Positions 17,419 to 26,571 are shown, counted from the stretch's first letter. The stretch: DNA of 64,000 bases from Candidatus Nitrospira kreftii (GCA_014058405.1 CP047423.1:1984001-2048000), one strand, 5' to 3'. Translations and numbers: made by a program. Notes: generated by a model not told the origin, from the letters alone.

Positions 17419-18744
17419 ATGGCCAATGGTGTTGCATCGATCAGACGCTCCGTCCTGACTCTCGCCCTTCCAATCACGGTGAGCAGTCTCCTTCAGAGGG
17501 CAGAAGGCATTGTAGCAGTATTCTTGGTCGGTGGACTGGGGGCAACTTCAATCGCGGCAGTTGGTCTCGGACAACTGCTGGCGTTTGTCGCCACGACCTT
17601 AGTCTCGGGGCTTTCGGTCGGTACCAACGTCATCGTCGCCCAGCTCTGGGGCGCTCGACGACGGCAGGATGCAGGAGAAGCTGCACGCCATTTCCTCTGG
17701 CTCTCCCTTGGCCTGTCGCTGGTGTTGGCCGGCCTTGGAATAGCGGGTAATCGGTTGGTGATGCAACAGTTGGGTGCGGAGCCAGCCGTCATCGAGCTGG
17801 CACTTCCCTATTCGACACTCATTTTCCTCGTCATCCCCTGTACCGTGCTAATCCAAGTCCTGTCGTCTATTCTTCAGGGTGTCGGCGATACCAAGACACC
17901 CATGTTTGCCATGATCGGCGTCAATTTCCTTCACGCGCTCCTTGCGTATCCGCTGATCTACGGACGTTGGGGAGCACCTAACTTAGGGATCAAGGGTGCA
18001 GCCATTGCCGTCGGCTTTGCTGAAGCAACAGGCGCCCTGTATCTTTTACTGCGTTGTCGTCCCATCTTAAAGAAGTCGTTACGACTACGTCTCGATCTCT
18101 TTCGCTCAATCTGGGATGTGGGTGCGTCGGTCTCCGGCGAACGGATCGTCCAGCAGGCTGGAATTTTTATCTATACCAAACTTGTTCTGCTCTACGGCAC
18201 TGTGGCCTATGCCGCCCACCAGGTCGGCTTGTCGATCGAATCATTTTCGTTCCTGCCTGGTTATGGACTTGCCATTGCCGCCGCCACCATGGTGGGTCAG
18301 AGTATCGGCGCGGGGAAATATACCCGCGCGAAACTGGAGAACTGGGCGGCAAATCGACTGGCCATTGCGATCATGACCTGCATGGGTATCATCTTCTTCT
18401 TTTTTCCATATGCCCTGCTTCGTACCTTCACCACAGACGAGGCCGTCATCGAACTAGGCACCATGTTTCTCAAGATCGTTGCCCTGCTCCAAATTCCCCT
18501 GGCCCTCACCATGGTCTTGGCCGGCTCGCTGCGGGGAGCCGGTGACACACGATTTATCATGTGGGCAACGACTGCCGGCATGTGGGGAGTGCGAGTGCCT
18601 CTGGCCTTTGCCTTCGGTATTTGGCTGGAGCTTGGAGTCTACTACGTGTGGACGGCCATGGTTGCAGACTGGACGGTCCGGATGGGGCTGTTGTTATGGC
18701 GCTACCAATCTGAGCGCTGGCGGCAAATTCAGGTGATTCGATGA
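17419..18744 (+). CDS. MATE family efflux transporter
   Basis: 441 residues with about twelve hydrophobic helices in two six-helix halves, the multidrug and toxic compound extrusion layout. Conserved family pieces are GLSVGTNVIVAQLWGARR near residue 75 and, in the second half, GYGLAIAAATMVGQSIGAG. LAGSLRGAGDTRF near 375 repeats the LQGVGDTKTP element of the first half. It exports organic compounds using a Na+ or H+ gradient; substrate is not predictable. An AGGA element lies nine bases before the ATG. It is convergent with the SulP fusion, with only 14 bp between stops. Confidence 0.92.
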   Translation: MANGVASIRRSVLTLALPITVSSLLQRAEGIVAVFLVGGLGATSIAAVGLGQLLAFVATTLVSGLSVGTNVIVAQLWGARRRQDAGEAARHFLWLSLGLSLVLAGLGIAGNRLVMQQLGAEPAVIELALPYSTLIFLVIPCTVLIQVLSSILQGVGDTKTPMFAMIGVNFLHALLAYPLIYGRWGAPNLGIKGAAIAVGFAEATGALYLLLRCRPILKKSLRLRLDLFRSIWDVGASVSGERIVQQAGIFIYTKLVLLYGTVAYAAHQVGLSIESFSFLPGYGLAIAAATMVGQSIGAGKYTRAKLENWAANRLAIAIMTCMGIIFFFFPYALLRTFTTDEAVIELGTMFLKIVALLQIPLALTMVLAGSLRGAGDTRFIMWATTAGMWGVRVPLAFAFGIWLELGVYYVWTAMVADWTVRMGLLLWRYQSERWRQIQVIR

Positions 18745-18758
18745 GGCGCATATCGCAA

Positions 18759-21023
18759 TCAAGCCGTGTTCTGTCCTCCCGTCTCCTCTAGCCCGTCTTC
18801 CACCAGAAACTCGATCCCTCCGGTCACAACATCGTACATCGCGCCGACAATCGCGAGGCGTCGATCTTGGACGAGGCTGTCGAGCGTCCGGCTTTGTCTT
18901 CGTATCTCTTGAACAACTCGCAAGACATTTTCTCGGGCCACTGCATCCACGATCGCGAGCGCTTCGGTCGAAGATGGTTCACTGGCGGACTGAAAGGTCA
19001 TCCCATCAGCAGACCGTTGGATCTCGTTCACGATAGAATCGAGGTGCTGACATCCCGTTGCTTCAGCAGCTGTCATGCCGGAGCCAAGAAATTTGACTGC
19101 AGCGGAAACGGCTCCACATCTCGTGTGCCCTATCACGACCATGAGTTTCGCACCAGCAACAGCACAACCGTATTCCGCACTGGCCAGTACCTTCCGACTT
19201 GTGATGTTCCCGGCAATCCGGATGCTAAAAATGTCTCCCATACCAAGGTCAAAGATCAATTCAACCGGCGTGCGGGAATCGATGCAGCTGAGTGCGACAG
19301 CCAAAGGATGTTGCCCTTTTGCCGTGGCACGGACCTGGCGGCTGAAGTCTCGAGTGAGGCGCCGCCCGGTGCTGGCTCGTTGATGGCCGTCCTTCAGGAT
19401 TTGCAAGACCTGATGCGGTGCAAGTGCTGCTTGGAGTTCACGGGTCGAATAATCCAGATATTGAATCTGATCGCTGAACTTATACTCATTCCGAAATCCG
19501 ATCAGGCTGACATCAATGCCGCGAGCTGGTCCCGTCTGTTCCTTGAAATCACGAATCAGGTCAAGCACATCCGGGTCGATGTAGTCCGTATTCTGGGCAT
19601 CAAGCAATACGCGGCCATTGCGTGGTACTTCAGCCAACACGTGAGTCAACGCCGCCCGATTGAGAAAGCTTTCTTGGTTCGCCAGTTCGATATGGACGAC
19701 GTCGCCGCCGAGATGTTTTTCGACAAAACGGCGCACAGGGCGGCGCATATTGCTATTAAGAATAAACCCAATGGCCACGACGAGCCCAATCACAATACCA
19801 ATCAAAAGGTCAGTGAAGACGATGGCCGTCAGAGTGGCCGCAAACGGAATGAATTGATAGCGCCCCTCGTTCCACATCTGCTTTATCAGGGTAGGACTGG
19901 CTAGTTTGATACCGGTCATCAGCAAGATCGCGGCAAGACAGGATAATGGGATGGTGTTGAGCCATGCCGGGATGAGCGGTACACTCACCAGCAGCAAGGC
20001 GCCATGCACAACCGTGGCAAGTTTTGTTTTTCCGCCGGACATGACGTTCACGGAGGAGCGAATGATCACGGAGGTGACCGGAAGACCGCCGACCAGCCCA
20101 CACGCTACATTCCCGATGCCTTGCGCTAACAATTCTTGACTCGGAGGGGAGATACGTTGCTGAGGATCAAGTCGATCAGCAGCGTTGAGATTAAGTAAGG
20201 TTTCCAAAGATGCCACGATCGCAAGGGTCAACGCCGCAGTATAGACGGCTGGATTAACCCACTGCGAAAAATCAGGTCGTGGAAGAAGCCCCACAAGCTC
20301 AGCTAAGTCGCTTGCTACAGGCACTTGCACAAGGTGACTCGGCTTGATGACCCAGGGCTCCCCGAGTTGCTGAAACCACAAACTCATTCCGATACCGAAC
20401 AGTACCACTGCGACGGGGGCGGGGAAGTGAGAGGTCTTCAGCGGCTTCCAATTATCCCAGAGCACAAGCAGAGCAACGGAGGCCAACCCGACGACGGCGG
20501 CCCCCAATTGAAAGTCTCCGAACATCAGCAGCAGTTCCGAAAACGTTGTTTCGAAGTCCGGCTGAAAAAACGACATTTCTCCTTCCGGATCGAGATCATG
20601 TCCGACAAGATGTGGGATTTGTTTCAAGATAATGATCACACCGATCGCTGCCAACAGCCCTTTGATTACGCTGGATGGAAAGAACGCCGCGATGAACCCT
20701 CCTTTGGCAAGACCAAGCGCGATTTGAATTAAGCCTGCAAGAATCACGGCCAGCAGAAACGCTGAAAAAGAACCGAGTGAGAGGATTTGAGCGGCGACGA
20801 CCGCCGTTAAACCGGCGGCCGGTCCGCTCACACTGGTGTGTGATCCACTGAAAAGCCCAACCACAATGCCGCCCACGATGCCGGCCAACAACCCGGATAC
20901 CAACGGTGCGCCGGAAGCGAGCGCAATTCCTAAGCAGAGGGGTAACGCCACAAAGAAGACGACGAGACCAGATTTGATGTCAGCGAGGAGGGACCTCCCC
21001 CATATGCCATTGTCGATACGCAT
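18759..21023 (-). CDS. SulP anion transporter fused to a beta-carbonic anhydrase
   Basis: 754 residues. The first ~410 form a SulP transporter with about twelve to fourteen helices (opening FFVALPLCLGIALASG; conserved SVSGPAAGLTAVV). A STAS-like linker follows (RVLLDAQNTDYIDPDVLDLI), then a complete beta-carbonic anhydrase domain. The anhydrase has both zinc-binding motifs, ALSCIDSRTPVE (Cys, Asp, Arg) and VIGHTRCGAVSAA (His, Cys). The fusion probably imports bicarbonate and interconverts it with CO2 at the membrane, which suits an autotroph. It is followed by an unknown membrane protein and shares no overlap with neighbours. Confidence 0.92.
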   Translation of the reverse strand: MRIDNGIWGRSLLADIKSGLVVFFVALPLCLGIALASGAPLVSGLLAGIVGGIVVGLFSGSHTSVSGPAAGLTAVVAAQILSLGSFSAFLLAVILAGLIQIALGLAKGGFIAAFFPSSVIKGLLAAIGVIIILKQIPHLVGHDLDPEGEMSFFQPDFETTFSELLLMFGDFQLGAAVVGLASVALLVLWDNWKPLKTSHFPAPVAVVLFGIGMSLWFQQLGEPWVIKPSHLVQVPVASDLAELVGLLPRPDFSQWVNPAVYTAALTLAIVASLETLLNLNAADRLDPQQRISPPSQELLAQGIGNVACGLVGGLPVTSVIIRSSVNVMSGGKTKLATVVHGALLLVSVPLIPAWLNTIPLSCLAAILLMTGIKLASPTLIKQMWNEGRYQFIPFAATLTAIVFTDLLIGIVIGLVVAIGFILNSNMRRPVRRFVEKHLGGDVVHIELANQESFLNRAALTHVLAEVPRNGRVLLDAQNTDYIDPDVLDLIRDFKEQTGPARGIDVSLIGFRNEYKFSDQIQYLDYSTRELQAALAPHQVLQILKDGHQRASTGRRLTRDFSRQVRATAKGQHPLAVALSCIDSRTPVELIFDLGMGDIFSIRIAGNITSRKVLASAEYGCAVAGAKLMVVIGHTRCGAVSAAVKFLGSGMTAAEATGCQHLDSIVNEIQRSADGMTFQSASEPSSTEALAIVDAVARENVLRVVQEIRRQSRTLDSLVQDRRLAIVGAMYDVVTGGIEFLVEDGLEETGGQNTA

Positions 21024-21107
21024 GTAAAACGTATTACTATTGTACCCGATCAGCTGGCTATAACGCAGGAACCAGACTGAGAAGTGCCGGAGAGAGATTG
21101 AAGCAGC

Positions 21108-21455
21108 TTAAGGCATCCGTTGATCAGACCAGGCATAGGCAGCACCAAAACACAGGCCAGCCACAGCTGACTGGATGAACATATTTTCCACGGGAACAGC
21201 TATAGCCCACCACACGACGGCGGCAAGGAGACCGGCAACTGCCCCAAGAAGAACTTTGCCGCCTGCAAGCTTCAGCCAATCGGTGAACAGAACCCATGCG
21301 CTCATGTACATGACCCCGGCAGCAGCTGAGGCCCAAAGATACATGAGATCGCGTTCAAAGAACCAAACTTGCACCGCTCCGGCAAGCGCACCGAGAATCA
21401 GGCCTGTCACAACTCTTTTAATCAACATGGAATAATGAAACAAGGTATCGGCCAA
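21108..21455 (-). CDS. Small multi-helix membrane protein of unknown function
   Basis: 115 residues with four predicted membrane helices (e.g. VVTGLILGALAGAVQVWFF, VLLGAVAGLLAAVVWWAIAV) and no recognised domain. The start is TTG at 21455, supported by GGAGG five bases upstream; an ATG inside that spacer is out of frame. It lies upstream of the SulP-carbonic anhydrase gene on the same strand, after 84 bp, so the two may be co-transcribed. Confidence 0.7.
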   Translation of the reverse strand: MADTLFHYSMLIKRVVTGLILGALAGAVQVWFFERDLMYLWASAAAGVMYMSAWVLFTDWLKLAGGKVLLGAVAGLLAAVVWWAIAVPVENMFIQSAVAGLCFGAAYAWSDQRMP

Positions 21456-21526
21456 TTCATCCTCCGTTATGTACCTGTATACGTGTCATAGATGGCAAGC
21501 GGTTGAGTAGAATCTTTTGCAGTCAG

Positions 21527-22276
21527 TCAATACAGCCATACCTGACCACCGTATCGTAGTGCAAGCCCTGACTGGGGAGTCCACTGCTCCAAGCCGAACA
21601 ACCAGCGTCGCTCGGGGCGCATGAAGTATAGGGTTACACTTTCAACCGCTGATCCGCCAGACTTCTTCTGAGTCTGGGCGCCAAGAATGCTCTGCCAGGC
21701 CGGACGCCATTGAGAAGAGCGCACGTGGATAGGATCGAAACCGTACCACGCCGGATCAAGTTGAAAGAATGTCGCGCCATACGCAACGGATAACTGGGCC
21801 AGCCCTTCGTTGACCAGCTCCGATCTGTCGATGACTTGAGCCAGAGATAGTCGGCAGGACGGCACCAGAATGGAACGAAAGGCCAGGAACTTGAGGTTCG
21901 ACAGCCTACGAATGCTGGCAAGCGGCAAATCGGTGAGCACAATGTCGTTCGTCACTCGGCTCAGCCGGATGAGTGCCTCCTCAACCCACCCCAGCGTTCG
22001 TTCAACTGAGAAGCCGTACAAGATATCATTACCGACATCGGTCACCAGGCCTCTGGTGGTCATCGGAGGTCGGCGTTCCAGCTCAGCCCACAGGCCTGAC
22101 TTGAGGATGCCAGGCAGCGTACGAATAATAATCCGGCTCGGAGCACCATAGGATCGCCCATGACCGAGCGCTGCCAACACTTCAACGTCTGGTCCCCACA
22201 CCAATCTTGCCGTGGAGACGACAGTCTGGAACCCACGTGTCAGATTGCTCGCACCCAGGGCAACGACACGAGCCAT
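21527..22276 (-). CDS. SGNH/GDSL-like hydrolase
   Basis: 249 residues with the ordered blocks of the SGNH superfamily: GASNLTRG (block I, Ser10 as nucleophile), LGHGRSYGAP, DVGNDILYG (block III Gly-x-Asn-Asp) and FDPIHVRSS (block V Asp-x-x-His). The likely reaction is ester hydrolysis of a small or lipid substrate; nothing points to a specific one. No signal peptide is visible, so it is probably cytoplasmic. It follows the ketopantoate-reductase-like gene by 22 bp on the same strand and may be its operon partner. Confidence 0.75.
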   Translation of the reverse strand: MARVVALGASNLTRGFQTVVSTARLVWGPDVEVLAALGHGRSYGAPSRIIIRTLPGILKSGLWAELERRPPMTTRGLVTDVGNDILYGFSVERTLGWVEEALIRLSRVTNDIVLTDLPLASIRRLSNLKFLAFRSILVPSCRLSLAQVIDRSELVNEGLAQLSVAYGATFFQLDPAWYGFDPIHVRSSQWRPAWQSILGAQTQKKSGGSAVESVTLYFMRPERRWLFGLEQWTPQSGLALRYGGQVWLY

Positions 22277-22298
22277 CTCTCCTGCTCCCTAGGCTCGG

Positions 22299-23648
22299 TT
22301 AGGGGTTGGGTGGACAGGTTGTCTTCCTCGTGTCGCGGGTCGGCCCTTTCGTGACTTCGATTCGTCCGACACCCTTGACGTTTGCACAGAGGTCGCCCAA
22401 TCCTGGCGTAATGAGCCTAAATGGTCCACCCTTTCCATCCGGCAATGGCTGGCCGTCAAGCTCATATAAAAGGAACCCGAAATCACGAGCCTGCCGAAGC
22501 GTTAGGGTCGCAGCATACGTGCCATCCACAGAATGGAACGTCACATGATCGGCTTCGATGTTCAGCGCCGGCACCTCCAACAATCCCTTTACGCTGATCG
22601 CGCGCCCCTGCATGTCCGGCATCATGGTTGTGACGTCGGCGATCTGATGTTCCTCAGGTAGTTGTTGCAGCGCCATATGATCAAACGAAACAGGTTGTAC
22701 GACGGCGCCATCGATCTTCACGATGCCTCGTCCCGTCTTTTCCTTTTCCGTCATCGCCTTAATCATCGCCGTGAGGGCTTCATTCACCGGAGTTGGAATC
22801 CCTAGCTCTCGTCCTTTTTCCACGATATACCCATTCAAATACGCGATTTCGGTGGGGCGCCCCGCTTTCCAGTCGTCATACATCGACGTATGGATATCGC
22901 GGATCTCTTGTGTGGCCTTCACAACTCGCTCAGGCATATCCAGTGGTAACGGCACTTTGAGCGTGGCTGAGATTGCGGTGACTTCGCCGACGATTTGCCT
23001 AATGACGCCTAACATTTCCGGATGGTCCAGTGCCTTGGCAACGCTGTCATTGATGAGGACAGTGACAGGGTTGAATACGCAGTTCCAGCACATCTTTTCC
23101 CATTTACTGCGACGAATATCTTTGGAAAGCTGGCAGGGAATGCCGGATGCCGTAAAGATCTCTTTGATCTTGAGGAGCCGTTCACTCTCATATCCCATCA
23201 ACTCGCCGATCGCGACGGCTCCCTTTTTATAATGGTCGATCACACCTGGCTCGACAATCCTCGAATAGATGTACGCCACACCACCCACGACGCAATCACG
23301 TTTGAATCGGGCAATGAGCCGATCTTCGGTATCGATCCCATTTTGTAGTGTGAGGATCACCGTTTCCCTTGAAACCACAGGCCCAATCTGATCCATCACT
23401 TCATCAAGGTCATAGGCTTTTACTCCAAGCACAATGAGATCGGGTCTAGGCAGGTCTTGCGCATCAGATGCGACCCTTGGCCGAACTGTGAATGACCCAC
23501 CGGCACTCCGAACCGTCAAGCCGTTCAGCGTGACCGCATCGCGTGTTGGGGGCCTGAGCAAAAAGGAGACATCGGGATTATTCTTCGCCAGATGTGCTCC
23601 AAAGAATCCACCAACGGAACCTGCCCCAACGACCAGGATTTGCTTCAT
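22299..23648 (-). CDS. Ketopantoate-reductase-like protein fused to a molybdopterin-fold (sulfite-oxidase-like) domain
   Basis: 449 residues. Residues 1-~315 form an ApbA/PanE-type reductase: the Rossmann glycine motif VGAGSVGGFFGAHL near the start, LTLQNGIDTEDRL, the KWEKMCWNCVFNP helix, and the C-terminal PTEIAYLNGYIVEKG. The remaining ~115 residues (QGRAISVKGLLEVPALNIEA to GVGRIEVTK) look like the C-terminal half of a sulfite-oxidase-type molybdopterin domain, without a molybdenum-ligating cysteine. The first part would reduce 2-dehydropantoate or a similar 2-oxoacid with NADPH. The frame continues to 23822, but AAGGA precedes the ATG at 23648. Confidence 0.8.
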   Translation of the reverse strand: MKQILVVGAGSVGGFFGAHLAKNNPDVSFLLRPPTRDAVTLNGLTVRSAGGSFTVRPRVASDAQDLPRPDLIVLGVKAYDLDEVMDQIGPVVSRETVILTLQNGIDTEDRLIARFKRDCVVGGVAYIYSRIVEPGVIDHYKKGAVAIGELMGYESERLLKIKEIFTASGIPCQLSKDIRRSKWEKMCWNCVFNPVTVLINDSVAKALDHPEMLGVIRQIVGEVTAISATLKVPLPLDMPERVVKATQEIRDIHTSMYDDWKAGRPTEIAYLNGYIVEKGRELGIPTPVNEALTAMIKAMTEKEKTGRGIVKIDGAVVQPVSFDHMALQQLPEEHQIADVTTMMPDMQGRAISVKGLLEVPALNIEADHVTFHSVDGTYAATLTLRQARDFGFLLYELDGQPLPDGKGGPFRLITPGLGDLCANVKGVGRIEVTKGPTRDTRKTTCPPNP

Positions 23649-23739
23649 ATGCCATCCTTGCTCTGTTGCGGAGAAAGAGCCGGTACTATAGCATGGCCCT
23701 GCATCGAGACACAGCCACTGTGTCGCAGGATTTCTGGTT

Positions 23740-24486
23740 ATGGCACAGGGATCAGCTCTCTTATTACTAAAGGAAAAGCTGGCGACTGCCGAGGCCATCA
23801 CGGTTCTCACTGGAGCTGGCATTTCAGCAGACAGTGGTGTTCCAACCTTTCGCGGTCCTGAGGGATTATGGCGTGCCTATCGGGCCGAAGATCTTGCGAC
23901 ACCAGAAGCTTTTGCGCGGGATCCACGGCTAGTCTGGGAATGGTACAACTGGCGGCGTGAGTTGATTGCGACGAAGCAGCCGAATGCCGCTCACACGGCC
24001 GTGGTTGAACTGGAACGGCGTTGCCAGGCCTTTTGGCTGATCACGCAGAATGTGGACGGATTACACCGAGCGGCAGGGGCACGAAAACTGTCGGAGATAC
24101 ATGGCAACATTTGGATGGTTCGCTGTACTCGCTGCGGTGTGGTGGAAGAGAATCGCGATGTGCCAATCGGCATTCTGCCCTTCTGTCATCATTGCAAATC
24201 GCTACTTCGGCCACATATCGTCTGGTTCGGCGAATCGTTGTCCCCCGAAGATGTGGAGCAATGCGCCACCATGCTTCACCGCTGCGATGTGCTGCTTGTG
24301 ATCGGAACGTCGGGAACCGTCTTCCCTGCAGCAGGATTCGCATCGATAGCAAGAAACGCCGGTGCGTTCGTTGCTGAGATCAATCTCGACGCCACACCGC
24401 AATCAACGCTGGTCGATTTGTCACTTCAAGGCCGTGCGAAAGACATCGTACCGTTATTGATCGAGCCGTGCCAGGAGTGGGAATAA
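23740..24486 (+). CDS. cobB: NAD-dependent protein deacylase (sirtuin, CobB class III-like)
   Basis: 248 residues. NAD binding is shown by GAGISADSGVPTFRG (residues 25-39) and TQNVDGLHRAAG. The catalytic His121 lies in EIHGN. Four zinc cysteines are present (Cys129, 132, 149, 152). Tyr69 and Arg72 (WEWYNWRREL) are the pair that favours succinyl- or malonyl-lysine in class III sirtuins. It would remove acyl groups from lysines of metabolic enzymes. It is divergent from the PanE-like gene. Its last 33 bases overlap the convergent HAD gene. Confidence 0.9.
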   Translation: MAQGSALLLLKEKLATAEAITVLTGAGISADSGVPTFRGPEGLWRAYRAEDLATPEAFARDPRLVWEWYNWRRELIATKQPNAAHTAVVELERRCQAFWLITQNVDGLHRAAGARKLSEIHGNIWMVRCTRCGVVEENRDVPIGILPFCHHCKSLLRPHIVWFGESLSPEDVEQCATMLHRCDVLLVIGTSGTVFPAAGFASIARNAGAFVAEINLDATPQSTLVDLSLQGRAKDIVPLLIEPCQEWE

Positions 24487-25179
24487 CTCTTCTAAATTTC
24501 TGATGACCTGAATGTCTCCCCGTTGCTGCGCCTCATTGCGGTTCAATAGAACAGCATGCAGTCCGGCCTTCTTCGCACCTTCGACATCCTCACGCAGACT
24601 ATCTCCCACATGCAGAGCCTCTTCTGCATCGACTGCGTGCTTCTCCAATGCGAGGTGAAAAATCTTAGGAGATGGTTTTGCCGCTTGGGCCAAGCTTGAA
24701 ATCGTTACAGTGTCAAAGCTGTCAGCAATTCCAAGCCCTCGCATCACGGTGAATAAGCGTGAGTCAAAATTGGAGATGATGCCAAGCTCTAGATCCCGAG
24801 CCTTCAGCTGCGCCAAGATGGCCGTTGTTTCGGGGAACAAGCGCCACGATCGGTGATCCTCAAATGCGTGAAAGACCTGATCGAAGAACTCATCGAATCG
24901 TTGGAACATGCCCACGCGATAAAAGACATTATGAACAATATCGAACCACCAAAGCCGTTCACTCTGTTTGATCAGTGTAGGTTCTGTGACGGCGAAGACC
25001 GGAGGCGGCGCTTCTTGAAACGCACGGCGGAACGCCTGGGCGATCTCTGCTACAGAATCTGGTTTCTGGTGAAACCCGAATTGGACTGCATGGTGAAGGT
25101 ACATCTCCGCTACTGAGCCATGCACCTGAAACAGAGTATCAGCTGCGTCAAAAAATACGACTCGTATTGAACGACTCAT
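24454..25179 (-). CDS. HAD-superfamily hydrolase (HDHD3/DREG-2-like)
   Basis: 241 residues with the HAD motif order: motif I FDAADTLF (Asp10 nucleophile), motif II IISNFDSR, motif III Lys in AAKPSPKIF, and motif IV HVGDSLREDVEGAKKAG. The second aspartate of the classical DxD motif is replaced by Ala, as in the DREG-2/HDHD3 group, so the usual acid/base residue may be missing. Substrate is unknown. It is convergent with the sirtuin gene and the 3' ends overlap by 33 bases. Confidence 0.82.
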   Translation of the reverse strand: MSRSIRVVFFDAADTLFQVHGSVAEMYLHHAVQFGFHQKPDSVAEIAQAFRRAFQEAPPPVFAVTEPTLIKQSERLWWFDIVHNVFYRVGMFQRFDEFFDQVFHAFEDHRSWRLFPETTAILAQLKARDLELGIISNFDSRLFTVMRGLGIADSFDTVTISSLAQAAKPSPKIFHLALEKHAVDAEEALHVGDSLREDVEGAKKAGLHAVLLNRNEAQQRGDIQVIRNLEELFPLLARLDQ

Positions 25180-25321
25180 GCTCTACCGATCACGGCATCA
25201 ATAAGCGGTCTGCCTTCGCGCCAAAATACATCATGAATACAAGCATCTATCGATCGTTTTCTTGACAAAGAATACCCCCCTTGCTAGCTTCGAAGAAACT
25301 CAAAAGTAGGGAGACTGTTCC

Positions 25322-26461
25322 ATGCCATCGCCGATCTTCGTTGTGGATAGCAGTCCTGCCGTCAGACGGATGGTGGAACAGATTTCGATCCCGGAAGGAT
25401 TCGAAGTTGTTGGTTTCCAGGATGGACCAGCCGCGCTCGAGGCTGCCCGACGAAGCACCCCATCGCTCATCATTGCGGACTACCATCTTGACAATATGAC
25501 CTTTTCAGGGTTTTGCAAAGAAATCAACAAGCTTGATAACCTGACGGAAACCGCTCTTATTTCGCTGATCAATTCGGCCGATCATCCCGACGAACATCAC
25601 CTCCGCACACTCGGTGTGAAAGCATTTTTAAAGAAACCGTTTCAATCAGATGATTTGTTGGAGGTTCTCAAGTCGCTTGAGAAGACGCCGGCCGGATCTT
25701 CAAACGGCAAAGGCCTCAAACGGCGTGTCTGGCCTCCGACATCGACCTCAACAGATACTGAATCCGATGAGTGGAGTGACTCTATCGCAAGTAATGAGGG
25801 CCAAGAAGAGGTGCAGAGTCACTCTAGGCCTGCAGCCATCATACCACCGGTCTCCTCTGCAGGACCGGAAGACGCGATGAAGGGACTCTTTGATCAGCTC
25901 TTGCAGTCGATGACCAAACGGAGTGAGCAGCGTCTGGCCGACCTCCTTCCGCAAGTAATTGAGGCGAAACTGGGCACTCACGTGCGACCGATCATTGAAA
26001 AAGAATTGCAGCAGCAGCTTGGGCGCATCCTCTCTCAGGAGTACCTCACGTTGCTCATTCAACCGCTGCTCGCTCAAACAGTTCCCTCTCTGATCAAGCA
26101 AGAGCTCACAAGCTGCGAACCGATCATCCGGCAAGCCGTCGCTGACCTGGCCAAACCTTCGATCGGAGAGAACGTCGATCGACTCGTACGGGAACAGGTC
26201 GAATCCGGCGTGCATCAATACTTACCGGCGGTTGTGCGAGAACAGGTTGGGACGATTGATCAGATCGTTAAAGACGAACTCCATCAGGCCGTGTCCAAGC
26301 AAGCGCCGCTGATGGCTCACGACCTGGTACGAACAACTGCTAAAGACAGCGTCGAGCAGGCTGTGCTGCGAATTGTGCCTGACGTCGCAGAGCAGCACAT
26401 CAAGGCGGAAATCAAACGTCTGATCGAGACTGACGAGGCTTCGCGTTCCGCTAAAGGCTAA
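25322..26461 (+). CDS. Receiver-domain protein with long helical C-terminal tail
   Basis: 379 residues. The N-terminal ~120 are a CheY-like receiver with Asp9, the phosphoacceptor Asp53 (IIADYHLDN) and Lys105 (FLKKPF). A low-complexity linker follows (about 125-180, Ser/Thr-rich). The last ~200 residues are a repetitive helical region with recurring units such as VRPIIEKEL, LIQPLLAQTVPSLIKQEL and LVREQVESGVHQYLPAVVREQV. No DNA-binding or enzyme output domain is seen, so output is probably protein-protein. A close relative could be a FrzS- or Frz-type scaffold; this is a guess. No histidine kinase is adjacent. Confidence 0.8.
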   Translation: MPSPIFVVDSSPAVRRMVEQISIPEGFEVVGFQDGPAALEAARRSTPSLIIADYHLDNMTFSGFCKEINKLDNLTETALISLINSADHPDEHHLRTLGVKAFLKKPFQSDDLLEVLKSLEKTPAGSSNGKGLKRRVWPPTSTSTDTESDEWSDSIASNEGQEEVQSHSRPAAIIPPVSSAGPEDAMKGLFDQLLQSMTKRSEQRLADLLPQVIEAKLGTHVRPIIEKELQQQLGRILSQEYLTLLIQPLLAQTVPSLIKQELTSCEPIIRQAVADLAKPSIGENVDRLVREQVESGVHQYLPAVVREQVGTIDQIVKDELHQAVSKQAPLMAHDLVRTTAKDSVEQAVLRIVPDVAEQHIKAEIKRLIETDEASRSAKG

Positions 26462-26571
26462 CTTTTCTTCCCCCGCTTGCCACGCCGAGCTTTCGCTAAG
26501 GCTTTCACTCTCTTCACGTTCTTCCGATGTTTCTTCCTCGTTTTTCGATCCTTCTCACGACCTCGTGCCAT
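26458..26571 (-). CDS. Very basic small protein, 37 residues
   Basis: An ATG at 26571, preceded by GGGAGGACC, opens a 37-codon frame. It encodes a peptide that is more than half Lys/Arg, beginning MARGREKDRKTRKKHRKNVK and ending ARRGKRGKKS. The composition resembles nucleic-acid- or ribosome-associated short proteins, but I do not recognise it as a named ribosomal protein. The good Shine-Dalgarno, the biased composition and the lack of a competing frame support it. It is convergent with the receiver gene, overlapping its stop by four bases. Confidence 0.55.
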   Translation of the reverse strand: MARGREKDRKTRKKHRKNVKRVKALAKARRGKRGKKS

